7,477 nucleotides of DNA, from assembly GCA_030683195.1 (NCBI GenBank), contig JAUXQA010000515.1, positions 1-7,477 on the forward strand, read 5' to 3'. How positions within the stretch are numbered: the stretch's first letter is position 1; each line of letters starts with the position of its first letter. Positions 1 to 6,613 of the stretch are shown piece after piece. The translations under genes and the position numbers were made by a program. A model generated the notes under the pieces. It saw only the letters and a list, made by a program, of their open reading frames with translations. It made no database searches and was not told the origin of the DNA. Origin of the DNA: Rhodoferax sp. Its GTDB lineage: Bacteria > Pseudomonadota > Gammaproteobacteria > Burkholderiales > Burkholderiaceae_C.

Positions 1-1
1 C

Positions 2-124
2 ACGAAGAACACCAAGCAGACGTTTCGACTGGCCGTGGCACGCAAACGACGACCGTGGTTTGAGGGGTTGTGGGCCAATGCGGGCGAGCCAGTGAAGCTC
101 ACGCCGACCCCTTCAAATCCCTAA
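2..124 (+). CDS. C-terminal fragment of an unrecognised protein (5' end outside window)
   Basis: The second forward frame is open from the window edge to a TAA at 122-124 and gives about 40 residues, beginning TKNTKQTFRLAVARKRRPWF and ending in LTPTPSNP. It has a basic patch (ARKRRPWF), then a Gly/Trp-containing stretch and a proline-rich tail typical of a disordered C-terminus. The other two forward frames are broken by stops at 61-63 and near 91-93, so this is the most likely coding frame. I do not recognise the family and assign no function. Its stop codon overlaps an ATG (TAATG, 122-126), a common arrangement for translationally coupled genes. Confidence is limited because only the tail is visible. 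Confidence 0.4.
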   Translation, partial: TKNTKQTFRLAVARKRRPWFEGLWANAGEPVKLTPTPSNP

Positions 125-322
125 TGGACAATCTCGGTTGAACCAGATCCGCACCGGCCTTGGACGATTGAGCAGTTGATTAACGCCCTCAACCACATGC
201 GTGATGCATGGATGAGCGCGTCAATGGAACTGCGCGACATTCAGTTTGACCTCGATTCGGCACAACGCCGGGAGGCGACTGATCACGCCAATGACCTGCT
301 TAAAAAAGTCAAACCCGACTGA
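124..322 (+). pseudogene. Small ORF (about 65 aa) with an apparent one-base frameshift near its start
   Basis: An ATG at 124 overlaps the preceding stop (TAATG) but reads only MDNLG before TGA at 139-141. One frame over, the sequence is open from 125 to a TGA at 320-322 and reads as a plausible helical, charged protein (for example EQLINALNHMRDAW, then a Lys-rich end KKVKPD). Removing one G from the pair at 136-137 joins the ATG to this frame and gives MDNLVEPDPHRPWTIEQL and onward, about 65 residues. I infer either a frameshifted gene, a sequence error, or a shorter ORF starting at an internal codon (TTG 176 or ATG 197, neither with a clear Shine-Dalgarno). The family is not recognised. It ends 26 bases before the cyclic-di-GMP gene. 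Confidence 0.35.
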
Positions 323-348
323 GATGAATTGCCCTGTGAAAAACTCGA

Positions 349-2883
349 ATGACACCTGGTAAATCCATCACCTCTGAGCTTCATACCCACCCCTGCCTGA
401 GCGCGCTTGGTTTGGGTCTATTGGTGCTGGCTGCACCCCTGCTGTGGTGGCTGTCGGTTTTGGCCCAGCCTGTGGTGCTCAACACCAACATCTATTTGCT
501 CTTTCACACGGCAGTGGAAGTATTCGCCGTCATAGTGGCAATGTTGATTTTCGTGACGGGATACTGGGCTACTTTGCCGGTACGGAAAAACGCTTTGGTT
601 CTGCTGGGCACTTTGTATTTGGGCGTCGGTTTGCTGGATTTTTTGCACCTGATGAGTGACATGGGTACAGCCGGCGGCATCAAGCCCGGGAGCGAGCAAA
701 CTTCTTTTTTCTTCTCGTTGTCAGCGAGTCTGCTGGGGGCTGGTGCACTGCTGCTGTATGCCATGCTGAGGGGGGCAGCCGAGGTGAGCACACTGCGTAA
801 ACGCGTGGCTCTGGCTTTGATGGTGGGCGTGGTGGGCTTGCTGGCAAGCTGCGGGCTGCACTGGCAGCAACAACTGCCAGCGTTGTTTGTGTCAGGCACG
901 GGCCTGACCCCGCTCAAAATCAGCCTGGATTGGTTGGTTATTGGCCTCCATTTGGCCACGATCGGGATGTTGTGGCGACGCCGTCAAGCCTTGCGGCATG
1001 GATGTGCCATGACGCTGGCATTTGCAGCGGCCTTGTTGGCGGTGTCCGCGCTGTTTTTCAGCATTTTGAACAGCAACCCTGAAGCCGCCAATGCCATCGC
1101 CCACGTCTACAAAATTGCTGCTTATTTGTTTTTGTTTCACGCCACCTTCAACGAAGCCCTACAACGCCCGGTGCAACGCCTGAAAGTCCAGAATTTGCGC
1201 GAAGAGTTGATTTTGAGTGCTGCACCAGACGGCATTATGTGGATTGCAAGCAACGGAGAAATATTGCTGGCAAACCCTGCCATGGAGACACTGTCAGGCT
1301 ACACACAGCAAGAGTTGATCGGCAAGAACGTAGACATCTTTCTGCCAGCGCACCTCCGGGCGCGCCATGCGGAGTCAATGCGGACCCATTTCACGTCGCC
1401 CCATCCCAGGGCCATGGGCTTGATGGACTTAAACCTCATGCGCCGTGATGGCCGGATGTTGCCAGTTGATATTTCTTTGGGGCATTGGGAAGATGAGAGC
1501 AGTCCTTGTGCCATTGCGTACATCAGAGACCTGAGCGAGCGCAAACAGTTTGAGAACTCGCTGAGATACCAAGCCACCCATGATGAACTAACAGGGCTGC
1601 CGAACCGCTGGCTGTTCAACCTGCAACTTGATCAAGCACTCGCCCGCGCATCGCGCTCGGGCCTGCATCTGGGATTGCTGTTCATTGATCTGGACTATTT
1701 CAAAACCATCAACGACAGTTTTGGCCACAGCACAGGGGACGATCTGCTGGTACAAGCCGGTGCGCGCATGCGCAGTGTGCTGCGTGAACATGACCCCTTG
1801 GCACGCATGGGTGGAGACGAGTTCGCCGTGCTGTTGGCCGACCTCAGCACGCCTGAAGACGCCATTGGCGTTGCTAACAAGCTGCTGTCGTCCCTGCAAG
1901 CGGCCTATTGCCTGAAAGGCAAGGATGTGTACTCAGGAGCCAGCATTGGAGTCTCCTTTTACCCGAACGATGCAAAAACCAGTGAAAACCTGCTGCGCTT
2001 TGCCGACATGGCCATGTACCAAGCCAAGGCCAACGGGCGCGGAGCGTACGCCTTTTACTCGCAGGAAATGGACCATGCAGCACACGACAACTTGCAACTG
2101 CACACGCAACTGAAGGAAGCCATGGCGCGCAACGCCCTGGAGCTGCACTACCAGCCGCAGGCCGATGTAGTTACAGGGAAAATCGTGGGAGTCGAGGCAC
2201 TATTACGATGGTTTGACCCGGTGCTGGGCCACATGTCACCCGCGAGGTTCATTCCGGTGGCAGAGGCTACTGGCCTGATCTTGCCGCTATCTGCATGGGT
2301 GCTGGAAACCGCTTGCCACCAGATTGCCGCCTGGACCTGCGCAGGAACGCCTGTACGCGTGGCCGTGAACTTTTCAGCAGCGCAGTTTCGCCATCCCGAT
2401 TTACCCGAGCAGGTGCGTTTGGCGTTGCATCGCACCGGTGCCCTGGCGCAGTGGCTTGTCATCGAAATCACCGAGTCCATTGCGATGACGCGACCTGAAG
2501 AGGCACGCGCACAGCTTGAGGCGCTGGTCGCCATGGGGTGCCAAGTAGCGTTGGACGACTTTGGCACGGGTTATTCGTCTTTGGCTTACCTCAAAGCGCT
2601 GCCGATTCACAAGCTCAAAATAGACAAGAGCTTCATGGACGGTATTCCGGAGGACGGCAGCGATATTGCCATTTCGCGCGCCATCATTGCAATGGCCCAG
2701 AGCCTGGGTTTGAAGCTGATTGCTGAAGGTGTGGAAACCCAAGCACAACTGAATTTTTTGCAACAGCATGGCTGCGACGCCTACCAGGGCTGGCTGTTTG
2801 CCAAAGCCATGACTTCGGCAGATATTGGCGCCCTGATGCTTGGCAGACTCGAAGTAGCGCCTGAAGCCCTTGGCAGGGCTTAA
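349..2883 (+). CDS. Membrane-bound MASE3-PAS-GGDEF-EAL cyclic-di-GMP synthase/phosphodiesterase
   Basis: This 844-residue inner-membrane signalling protein would make and/or degrade cyclic di-GMP. Residues about 15-270 form roughly eight hydrophobic segments with MASE3-like signatures (FHTAVEVFAVIVA near 52-64, LLDFLH near 95-100). A PAS domain follows (about 283-395, ending in the usual IRDLSERK linker). The GGDEF domain (about 400-570) has an intact GGDEF at 488-492 and a correctly placed inhibitory RxxD at 479-482 (REHD). The EAL domain (about 585-830) keeps EAL at 616-618, Asn674, Glu706, DDFGTGYSS from 736, Lys757, Glu793 and Gln813, so phosphodiesterase activity is expected. The ATG at 349 is the first start after an in-frame TGA at 337-339, and its ribosome site is weak. 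The stop overlaps the stop of the convergent dehydratase gene. Which activity dominates, and the signal sensed, cannot be read from sequence. Confidence 0.93.
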   Translation: MTPGKSITSELHTHPCLSALGLGLLVLAAPLLWWLSVLAQPVVLNTNIYLLFHTAVEVFAVIVAMLIFVTGYWATLPVRKNALVLLGTLYLGVGLLDFLHLMSDMGTAGGIKPGSEQTSFFFSLSASLLGAGALLLYAMLRGAAEVSTLRKRVALALMVGVVGLLASCGLHWQQQLPALFVSGTGLTPLKISLDWLVIGLHLATIGMLWRRRQALRHGCAMTLAFAAALLAVSALFFSILNSNPEAANAIAHVYKIAAYLFLFHATFNEALQRPVQRLKVQNLREELILSAAPDGIMWIASNGEILLANPAMETLSGYTQQELIGKNVDIFLPAHLRARHAESMRTHFTSPHPRAMGLMDLNLMRRDGRMLPVDISLGHWEDESSPCAIAYIRDLSERKQFENSLRYQATHDELTGLPNRWLFNLQLDQALARASRSGLHLGLLFIDLDYFKTINDSFGHSTGDDLLVQAGARMRSVLREHDPLARMGGDEFAVLLADLSTPEDAIGVANKLLSSLQAAYCLKGKDVYSGASIGVSFYPNDAKTSENLLRFADMAMYQAKANGRGAYAFYSQEMDHAAHDNLQLHTQLKEAMARNALELHYQPQADVVTGKIVGVEALLRWFDPVLGHMSPARFIPVAEATGLILPLSAWVLETACHQIAAWTCAGTPVRVAVNFSAAQFRHPDLPEQVRLALHRTGALAQWLVIEITESIAMTRPEEARAQLEALVAMGCQVALDDFGTGYSSLAYLKALPIHKLKIDKSFMDGIPEDGSDIAISRAIIAMAQSLGLKLIAEGVETQAQLNFLQQHGCDAYQGWLFAKAMTSADIGALMLGRLEVAPEALGRA

Positions 2884-3755
2884 CGCGTGGCCCACGCCGG
2901 CAAATCAGGTGAGCGGTGCAGCACGTTTTCGCTCAACCACAGCGTACTGCGCCTCGCGCGCTCGGCCACCACGTGCAGGGGCAGTTGCTGGTAGTCGTCG
3001 TTGAAGACCTCGTAGCTGTAATCGCCGCGGTAGCCCAATTTATCCAGGCGCAGCACTAGGTCGGCCAGTTCGGCGCTGTGCACGCCCTCCCCTGGAAACA
3101 CCCGGAAGGTACGGGCTGTAGCCATAAGTTCTTCAAAGCTGGGGGTGTCTTGCCACATGAAGTCCGACAACTGCACCAGAAAAATACGCTCGGGGTCCAG
3201 TTCGTCAATGCTGTCCAGCGACGTTTTGGCTGCAAAGATGTGAAAGGAGTCCAGCCCAATGCCCAGGTTGGGGCAATCGGCGCGGCACACCACGTCCCAC
3301 GAGGTCGTGAATTCGTTGACGGTGCGGCCCCAGGACAAGCCTTCAAACGCCACTTTGATGCCCAGCGGTATGGCCAGCATGGCGAGCTTGCGCAAATCCT
3401 TGGCGATCAAATCCAGGTCGTCGGTGGCGTGGCGGGAGGTGGACGAACAGGCCAGTAGCACCTTGGAGTCGAGAGCCGCACACATCTCCAGCATCGACTT
3501 GGCGATGTCAACCTTGTAGCCATGCAGGTGACCCGACAAACCCTCAAAATCCCGCAGCACCTGAAACCCGGTGGGGCGCAAGCCACTGTTGCGCACAGCA
3601 GCCACGGCGGCATTGAGCCCACCGGGGTGGCCCACAATGTCGCGTGCGCTCAGCATCACCTGGGTAAAGCCGGCTTGTGCCATGGCGTCCAGCTTGGCCT
3701 CCAGCGGGCCGGCCAGCGAGATGGTGTCCATCCCGAATCCGTTGAGCATGTTCAT
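2880..3755 (-). CDS. quiC1: 3-dehydroshikimate dehydratase-type TIM-barrel enzyme (QuiC1 N-domain-like)
   Basis: This is a sugar phosphate isomerase/epimerase-like TIM barrel of about 291 residues. The closest match I recognise is the dehydratase domain of bacterial QuiC1, which converts 3-dehydroshikimate to protocatechuate in the cytoplasm. Family landmarks appear in order: RDFEG (68-72), the CSS stretch (103-105), FEGLSWGR with Glu138, LDSFH with Asp169 and His172, VQLSD with Gln195, FRVFPGEG, and EVFND with Glu249. Glu138, Asp169, Gln195 and Glu249 fit the four divalent-metal ligands of this fold. I chose the ATG at 3755 because AAGGG sits 7 bases upstream. A TTG at 3791 would add 12 residues and overlap the upstream gene. 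The usual C-terminal HPPD-like module is absent and is instead encoded by the neighbouring upstream gene. A different isomerase/dehydratase substrate remains possible. Confidence 0.82.
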   Translation of the reverse strand: MNMLNGFGMDTISLAGPLEAKLDAMAQAGFTQVMLSARDIVGHPGGLNAAVAAVRNSGLRPTGFQVLRDFEGLSGHLHGYKVDIAKSMLEMCAALDSKVLLACSSTSRHATDDLDLIAKDLRKLAMLAIPLGIKVAFEGLSWGRTVNEFTTSWDVVCRADCPNLGIGLDSFHIFAAKTSLDSIDELDPERIFLVQLSDFMWQDTPSFEELMATARTFRVFPGEGVHSAELADLVLRLDKLGYRGDYSYEVFNDDYQQLPLHVVAERARRSTLWLSENVLHRSPDLPAWATR

Positions 3756-3768
3756 AGGGCAGCCCTTA
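3756..3768 (-). promoter_or_regulatory. Ribosome binding site inside a small inverted repeat, next to the upstream stop codon
   Basis: On the minus strand the VOC gene's TAA runs straight into AAGGG, then CTGCCCT, then ATG. AAGGG is a fair Shine-Dalgarno with 7-base spacing and decides the dehydratase start. AGGG can pair with CCCT across a 3-base loop, which would hide the site until ribosomes finishing the upstream gene open it. That suggests translational coupling, but a 4-base-pair stem is weak evidence. Confidence 0.4.
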
Positions 3769-4647
3769 TGCATTTTGGTGAACCAACTCAAATGACACTG
3801 TTCCCAGCGCGATACGGGTTAGCGCACCCCGGTCTTTCGGGTGCAATTGGGCCGACTCGACAAACTCAACCCCGCGAGTTTTGAGGAGGCTGACTGCGGC
3901 ATGCACATCCGGCACACCCAAGCCCAGGCGTTGCAGTTGTTCCGGCGCCTGGTCTTCATCCATCATCGGGTCGGGCTCAATCAGCTGCCACAAGAAACCT
4001 CCGCAAGGACTGCGCATCAGCGTGCCCTTGGGCAGAATGCCAAAGCGCTGCTCCTGGGGAATCAGGCTGAAGTCAAACATGTGCTCGTAGTAAGCCACCC
4101 AGTCGGCGCTGCGGGCTGTGCCAATGTATTGCACCAGCCCAAAATAGCTCATGCCGGCCAGTGCCGGTGGCGCGGGGTCGACGGTGGGAATGGGGCAAAA
4201 GTCGATGTCGTATATCGAGAACTCCTGCCAGCGGTCAACAAAATAAAAGCGGCTGCCGCCCGGCCCACGGATGCCGGGAATGTGCAGCTCCATGGCTTTG
4301 ACGTGGCTGGGCACGTCCCACGCGCCCAGGTCCATGCAACGGGTGTGCGCCTTGAGTGCATCTTGCACCCTGAAAGCCACCGCCGAAATGACGGGTTGGC
4401 CGTCCACCGTGGCACTCACACGGGCGTCATCCGGGTGGGCGTTGACCACCAGGTTCATGCTGCCCTGGCGGTACAACACGATCTCGCGTGAGCGGTGCCG
4501 CGCCACAGGCCGAAAACCCATGCCTTCCAGCACCTGACCCAGCGCTTGCGGGCGGCTGGTAGCGTATTCAATGAACTCTATGCCCTGGATGCCCAAGCGG
4601 TTGGGCATGTCGGGCACGGCTTCGCGGTGGGTGGGGTGCAAGGTCAT
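3766..4647 (-). CDS. VOC / 4-hydroxyphenylpyruvate dioxygenase-like protein with a degenerate metal site
   Basis: This protein of about 293 residues has two tandem vicinal-oxygen-chelate modules resembling HPPD (HRSREIVLYRQG, VVNAHPDD, SAVAFRVQDA, the LGAWD region, FYFVDRW, SIYDIDF). True HPPD is about 350 residues and binds Fe(II) through His, His and Glu. By my hand alignment the first His position is Gly170 (MSYFGLVQY) and the second is Arg240 (LQRLGLG), while the Glu is present (SFEL, Glu287). HPPD chemistry is therefore unlikely. Its neighbours suggest it is the detached counterpart of the C-terminal HPPD-like module of QuiC1, perhaps a partner of the dehydratase encoded just downstream. 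I prefer the ATG at 4647, which follows AAGAAG. The in-frame TTG at 4665 would overlap the preceding stop by four bases and give 299 residues. The exact biochemical role is unknown. Confidence 0.75.
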   Translation of the reverse strand: MTLHPTHREAVPDMPNRLGIQGIEFIEYATSRPQALGQVLEGMGFRPVARHRSREIVLYRQGSMNLVVNAHPDDARVSATVDGQPVISAVAFRVQDALKAHTRCMDLGAWDVPSHVKAMELHIPGIRGPGGSRFYFVDRWQEFSIYDIDFCPIPTVDPAPPALAGMSYFGLVQYIGTARSADWVAYYEHMFDFSLIPQEQRFGILPKGTLMRSPCGGFLWQLIEPDPMMDEDQAPEQLQRLGLGVPDVHAAVSLLKTRGVEFVESAQLHPKDRGALTRIALGTVSFELVHQNA

Positions 4648-4661
4648 GACGGTCTTCTTGT

Positions 4662-5495
4662 TCAATAACTCAACTGGGCCACGGACCGCAGAACGTCCGG
4701 CGTGGTACTGGGAAATCCAAAAAACTCCAGATAGGCCGGGATTTGCTCAAACAGCATGTCCGAGCCCACCTGAACCGGGCAACCTCGCGCTTGGGCTGCG
4801 GCCAAAAAAGCGGTCATCTCGGTCTTCATGACTACCTCGCCCACAAAGGTGCGGGGATCGATGCGCGAGACATCCATCGGCATGGCATCGCCCGCATTCA
4901 TACCCATAGGCGTGGCGTTCACCACCAACTCAAAGCCGTCAGGGTCTTTGCGACCCGTGCGTACGGTCATCTGCGGGTAATGCTGCATCAGACGGTCCGC
5001 CAGACCCCGGGCAGAGGCCTCATTCACATCAAACAAGTCCATCTCCAGCACACCAGAGGCTGCCAATGACGCGGCAATGGCACACCCCACACCCCCATTG
5101 CCGACCACCAGGGCGCGAGCACCTTTCAGGATCAGCCCTTTGCGCAGCAGGCCGCGCACAAAGCCCTCGCCATCAAACATGTCACCAATCAGGTGACCGT
5201 CGGGCAAACGCTTGACGGCATTGCAGGCACCAGCAATGGCAGCCGTGGCGGAGAGTTCATCCACAAGCCCCACAGTGGTGACCTTATGCGGCATGGTGAT
5301 GAGGGCGCCCCGGATGTTGGAGAGCTTGAACACCGAGCTCAAAAAGTCCGGGAAATCTGCCGACTGGCACCCCATGGGAACTACGATGGCGTTAATCCCG
5401 GCTTTCTCAAACCAAGGGTTGTAGATCATGGGCGCCTTGAAGGCGTGAGTCGGAAAGCCCAGGTGGGCAATGATTTCGGTGTGGCCGTTGATCAT
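4662..5495 (-). CDS. Shikimate dehydrogenase (AroE) family oxidoreductase, probably catabolic and NAD-linked
   Basis: This 277-residue protein has the AroE two-domain plan: an N-terminal substrate domain and a Rossmann domain with GNGGVG at 132-137. Catalytic and ring-hydroxyl residues are kept: Thr68 and Lys71 in TMPHK, Asn92, Asp108 in MFDGEG, and Gln251 in MLFEQ. The usual SKSP motif is FKAP (Phe19, Ala21), and the Tyr of the DMxY segment is Met223, so the normal carboxylate contacts are missing. The second Rossmann strand ends in FDVN (Asp156) instead of the NRTxxR/K motif of NADP-specific AroE, which points to NAD and an oxidative role. It starts 11 bases after dctP, with no obvious Shine-Dalgarno, and is followed closely by the VOC and dehydratase genes. 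The likely step is oxidation of shikimate, quinate or a related cyclic polyol to feed the dehydratase. A biosynthetic AroE is less likely. Confidence 0.83.
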   Translation of the reverse strand: MINGHTEIIAHLGFPTHAFKAPMIYNPWFEKAGINAIVVPMGCQSADFPDFLSSVFKLSNIRGALITMPHKVTTVGLVDELSATAAIAGACNAVKRLPDGHLIGDMFDGEGFVRGLLRKGLILKGARALVVGNGGVGCAIAASLAASGVLEMDLFDVNEASARGLADRLMQHYPQMTVRTGRKDPDGFELVVNATPMGMNAGDAMPMDVSRIDPRTFVGEVVMKTEMTAFLAAAQARGCPVQVGSDMLFEQIPAYLEFFGFPSTTPDVLRSVAQLSY

Positions 5496-5506
5496 GTTCA
5501 GGCGAT

Positions 5507-6511
5507 TTACTTGCGGGCTTTGGCCAACTCGGTCTGAAGTTCCTGGACAACATCTTGGCCAACAGCCACGGCGTACTTGGCGATGACCGGGCGCATTTTG
5601 TCGCGCAGCTTGTCCATCTCGGCTGCGGGTAGCTCGGTCACTTGCATGCCAGATTTTTTCAGACCGTCCAGGGCAGTCACGGCGGCCTCACGCGCCACCT
5701 GGCGCTGGTACTTGCCAGCTTCCACTGCGGCGTCACCCACAATTTTTTTCTCTTGTGCGCTCAGGGAATCCCAAAATTTCTTGCTGATGATGACCGACTG
5801 GGGGTTGTAAACATGGTTGGTCAGCGTGAGGTGCTTTTGCACTTCAAAGAACTTGTTGGCAGCGATCACGGATAGTGGGTTTTCCTGGCCATCCAATGCT
5901 TTGGATTCCAGGGCGGCATAGACCTCGGGGAACGCCATGGGGGTGGGGTTGGCATCCAGTGCCTTGACCCAATCCAGATTGATCGGGTTGGGAATGACGC
6001 GAATCTTCAGGCCCGCCAGATCTTCCACCTTGTTGATGGGGCGCTTGCTGTTGGTCATGTTACGAAAGCCCAGTTCCCAGTAGGTCAAGCCCACAATGCC
6101 TTTTTCTGGCAACTTGGCGTGCATTTTTTGACCAAAGGGGCCATCCACCACCGCGTCAGCTTCCTTGCCATTGGCAAAGAGAAACGGAAAGTCAAACACG
6201 GCAAACTCTTTGACCTGGCTGGCCAAAATGCCCGAGTTCATGGTGACCATCTCCAGCGTGCCACCTTGCAGGGCCGACACATTGGGTGCATCGCCCCCCA
6301 GCACACCGCCGGGGAACAGATTGACCTTGATCTTGCCGCCCGACTTGGTTTTAACAATGTCGGCGAATTTCTCCATGCCCATCACCAGGGGATGGCCCTT
6401 CGGGTTTTGGGTGGCGAACTTGATGGTGCGCTCACTGATCTGGGCTTGCGCCACGCCGAAAGCCGCCAGGGCAGCCACGGCCACCATCGTTTTAATCATC
6501 ATGCGTTTCAT
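5507..6511 (-). CDS. dctP: TRAP transporter solute-binding protein (DctP family)
   Basis: This 334-residue periplasmic binding protein delivers an organic acid to a TRAP-type secondary transporter. Residues 1-23 are a Sec signal peptide (KR-rich start, hydrophobic core, AQA just before Gln24). Family hallmarks follow: the IKFATQNPKGHP opening, the LFPGGVLGG segment, a FPFLF strand near 108-112, Arg171 in LKIRVIPNP (the conserved carboxylate-binding Arg), and DGQENP at 207-212 in the helix-hinge region. Full length is normal for the family. A strong AGGAG lies 6 bases before the ATG. The gene follows dctM and precedes the AroE-like gene by 11 bases, so the ligand is plausibly the substrate of that pathway (shikimate, quinate or a relative). 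Sequence alone does not fix the ligand. Confidence 0.92.
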   Translation of the reverse strand: MKRMMIKTMVAVAALAAFGVAQAQISERTIKFATQNPKGHPLVMGMEKFADIVKTKSGGKIKVNLFPGGVLGGDAPNVSALQGGTLEMVTMNSGILASQVKEFAVFDFPFLFANGKEADAVVDGPFGQKMHAKLPEKGIVGLTYWELGFRNMTNSKRPINKVEDLAGLKIRVIPNPINLDWVKALDANPTPMAFPEVYAALESKALDGQENPLSVIAANKFFEVQKHLTLTNHVYNPQSVIISKKFWDSLSAQEKKIVGDAAVEAGKYQRQVAREAAVTALDGLKKSGMQVTELPAAEMDKLRDKMRPVIAKYAVAVGQDVVQELQTELAKARK

Positions 6512-6517
6512 GGTTGT

Positions 6518-6522
6518 CTCCT
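6518..6522 (-). promoter_or_regulatory. Shine-Dalgarno of dctP (AGGAG)
   Basis: AGGAG lies 6 bases upstream of the dctP ATG at 6511. It is the strongest ribosome site in the minus-strand cluster and fits the usual need for an excess of binding protein over membrane components. Confidence 0.75.
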
Positions 6523-6590
6523 GAAATAGTCATCACAGTACGCAAACAAGGGAGTGCAGGACACGGCGTACCAGACACGCCCCGCGCGAG

Positions 6591-6613
6591 AAAAATCCGG
6601 TCAATAGAACCAG
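6591..6613 (-). terminator. Weak terminator-like hairpin at the end of dctM
   Basis: Reading the minus strand, CTGGT and ACCGG can pair (five pairs, one G-T) around a 7-base loop that contains the dctM stop, followed by A and then five T residues. It has the shape of a short intrinsic terminator but a weak stem. If active, it would lower read-through from dctM into dctP. The remaining dctM-dctP gap (6512-6590) shows only the dctP ribosome site and a 5-base inverted repeat (GGCGT/ACGCC at 6565-6581). Confidence 0.25.

Noticed and set aside
324..362. Twelve-codon ORF starting at ATG 324 that overlaps the start of the cyclic-di-GMP gene
   Set aside because: Too short, without a ribosome site, and not attenuator-like in composition. 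Chance occurrence is likely.
3756..3791. TTG start at 3791 for the dehydratase gene
   Set aside because: It would overlap the VOC coding sequence by 26 bases and lacks a clear ribosome site, whereas the ATG at 3755 has AAGGG at good spacing and matches the family N-terminus better.
3841..4491. Long plus-strand open frame (216 codons) opposite the VOC gene
   Set aside because: It is antisense to a well-supported HPPD-like gene, its translation is rich in His/Gln/Arg with no recognisable domain, and it has no ribosome site. It is a shadow of GC-rich coding sequence.
3766..4647. Genuine 4-hydroxyphenylpyruvate dioxygenase of tyrosine catabolism
   Set aside because: It is shorter than true HPPD, two of the three iron ligands appear missing, and no tyrosine-pathway genes are nearby.
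4648..4665. TTG start at 4665 for the VOC gene (4-base TTGA overlap)
   Set aside because: Possible, but the ATG at 4647 with AAGAAG upstream is simpler. The extra six residues are outside any conserved HPPD segment.
6518..6556. Possible promoter upstream of dctP (TTGTTT, 15-base spacer, TATTTC on the minus strand)
   Set aside because: Spacing and -10 match are poor, and the start point would fall within the ribosome site.
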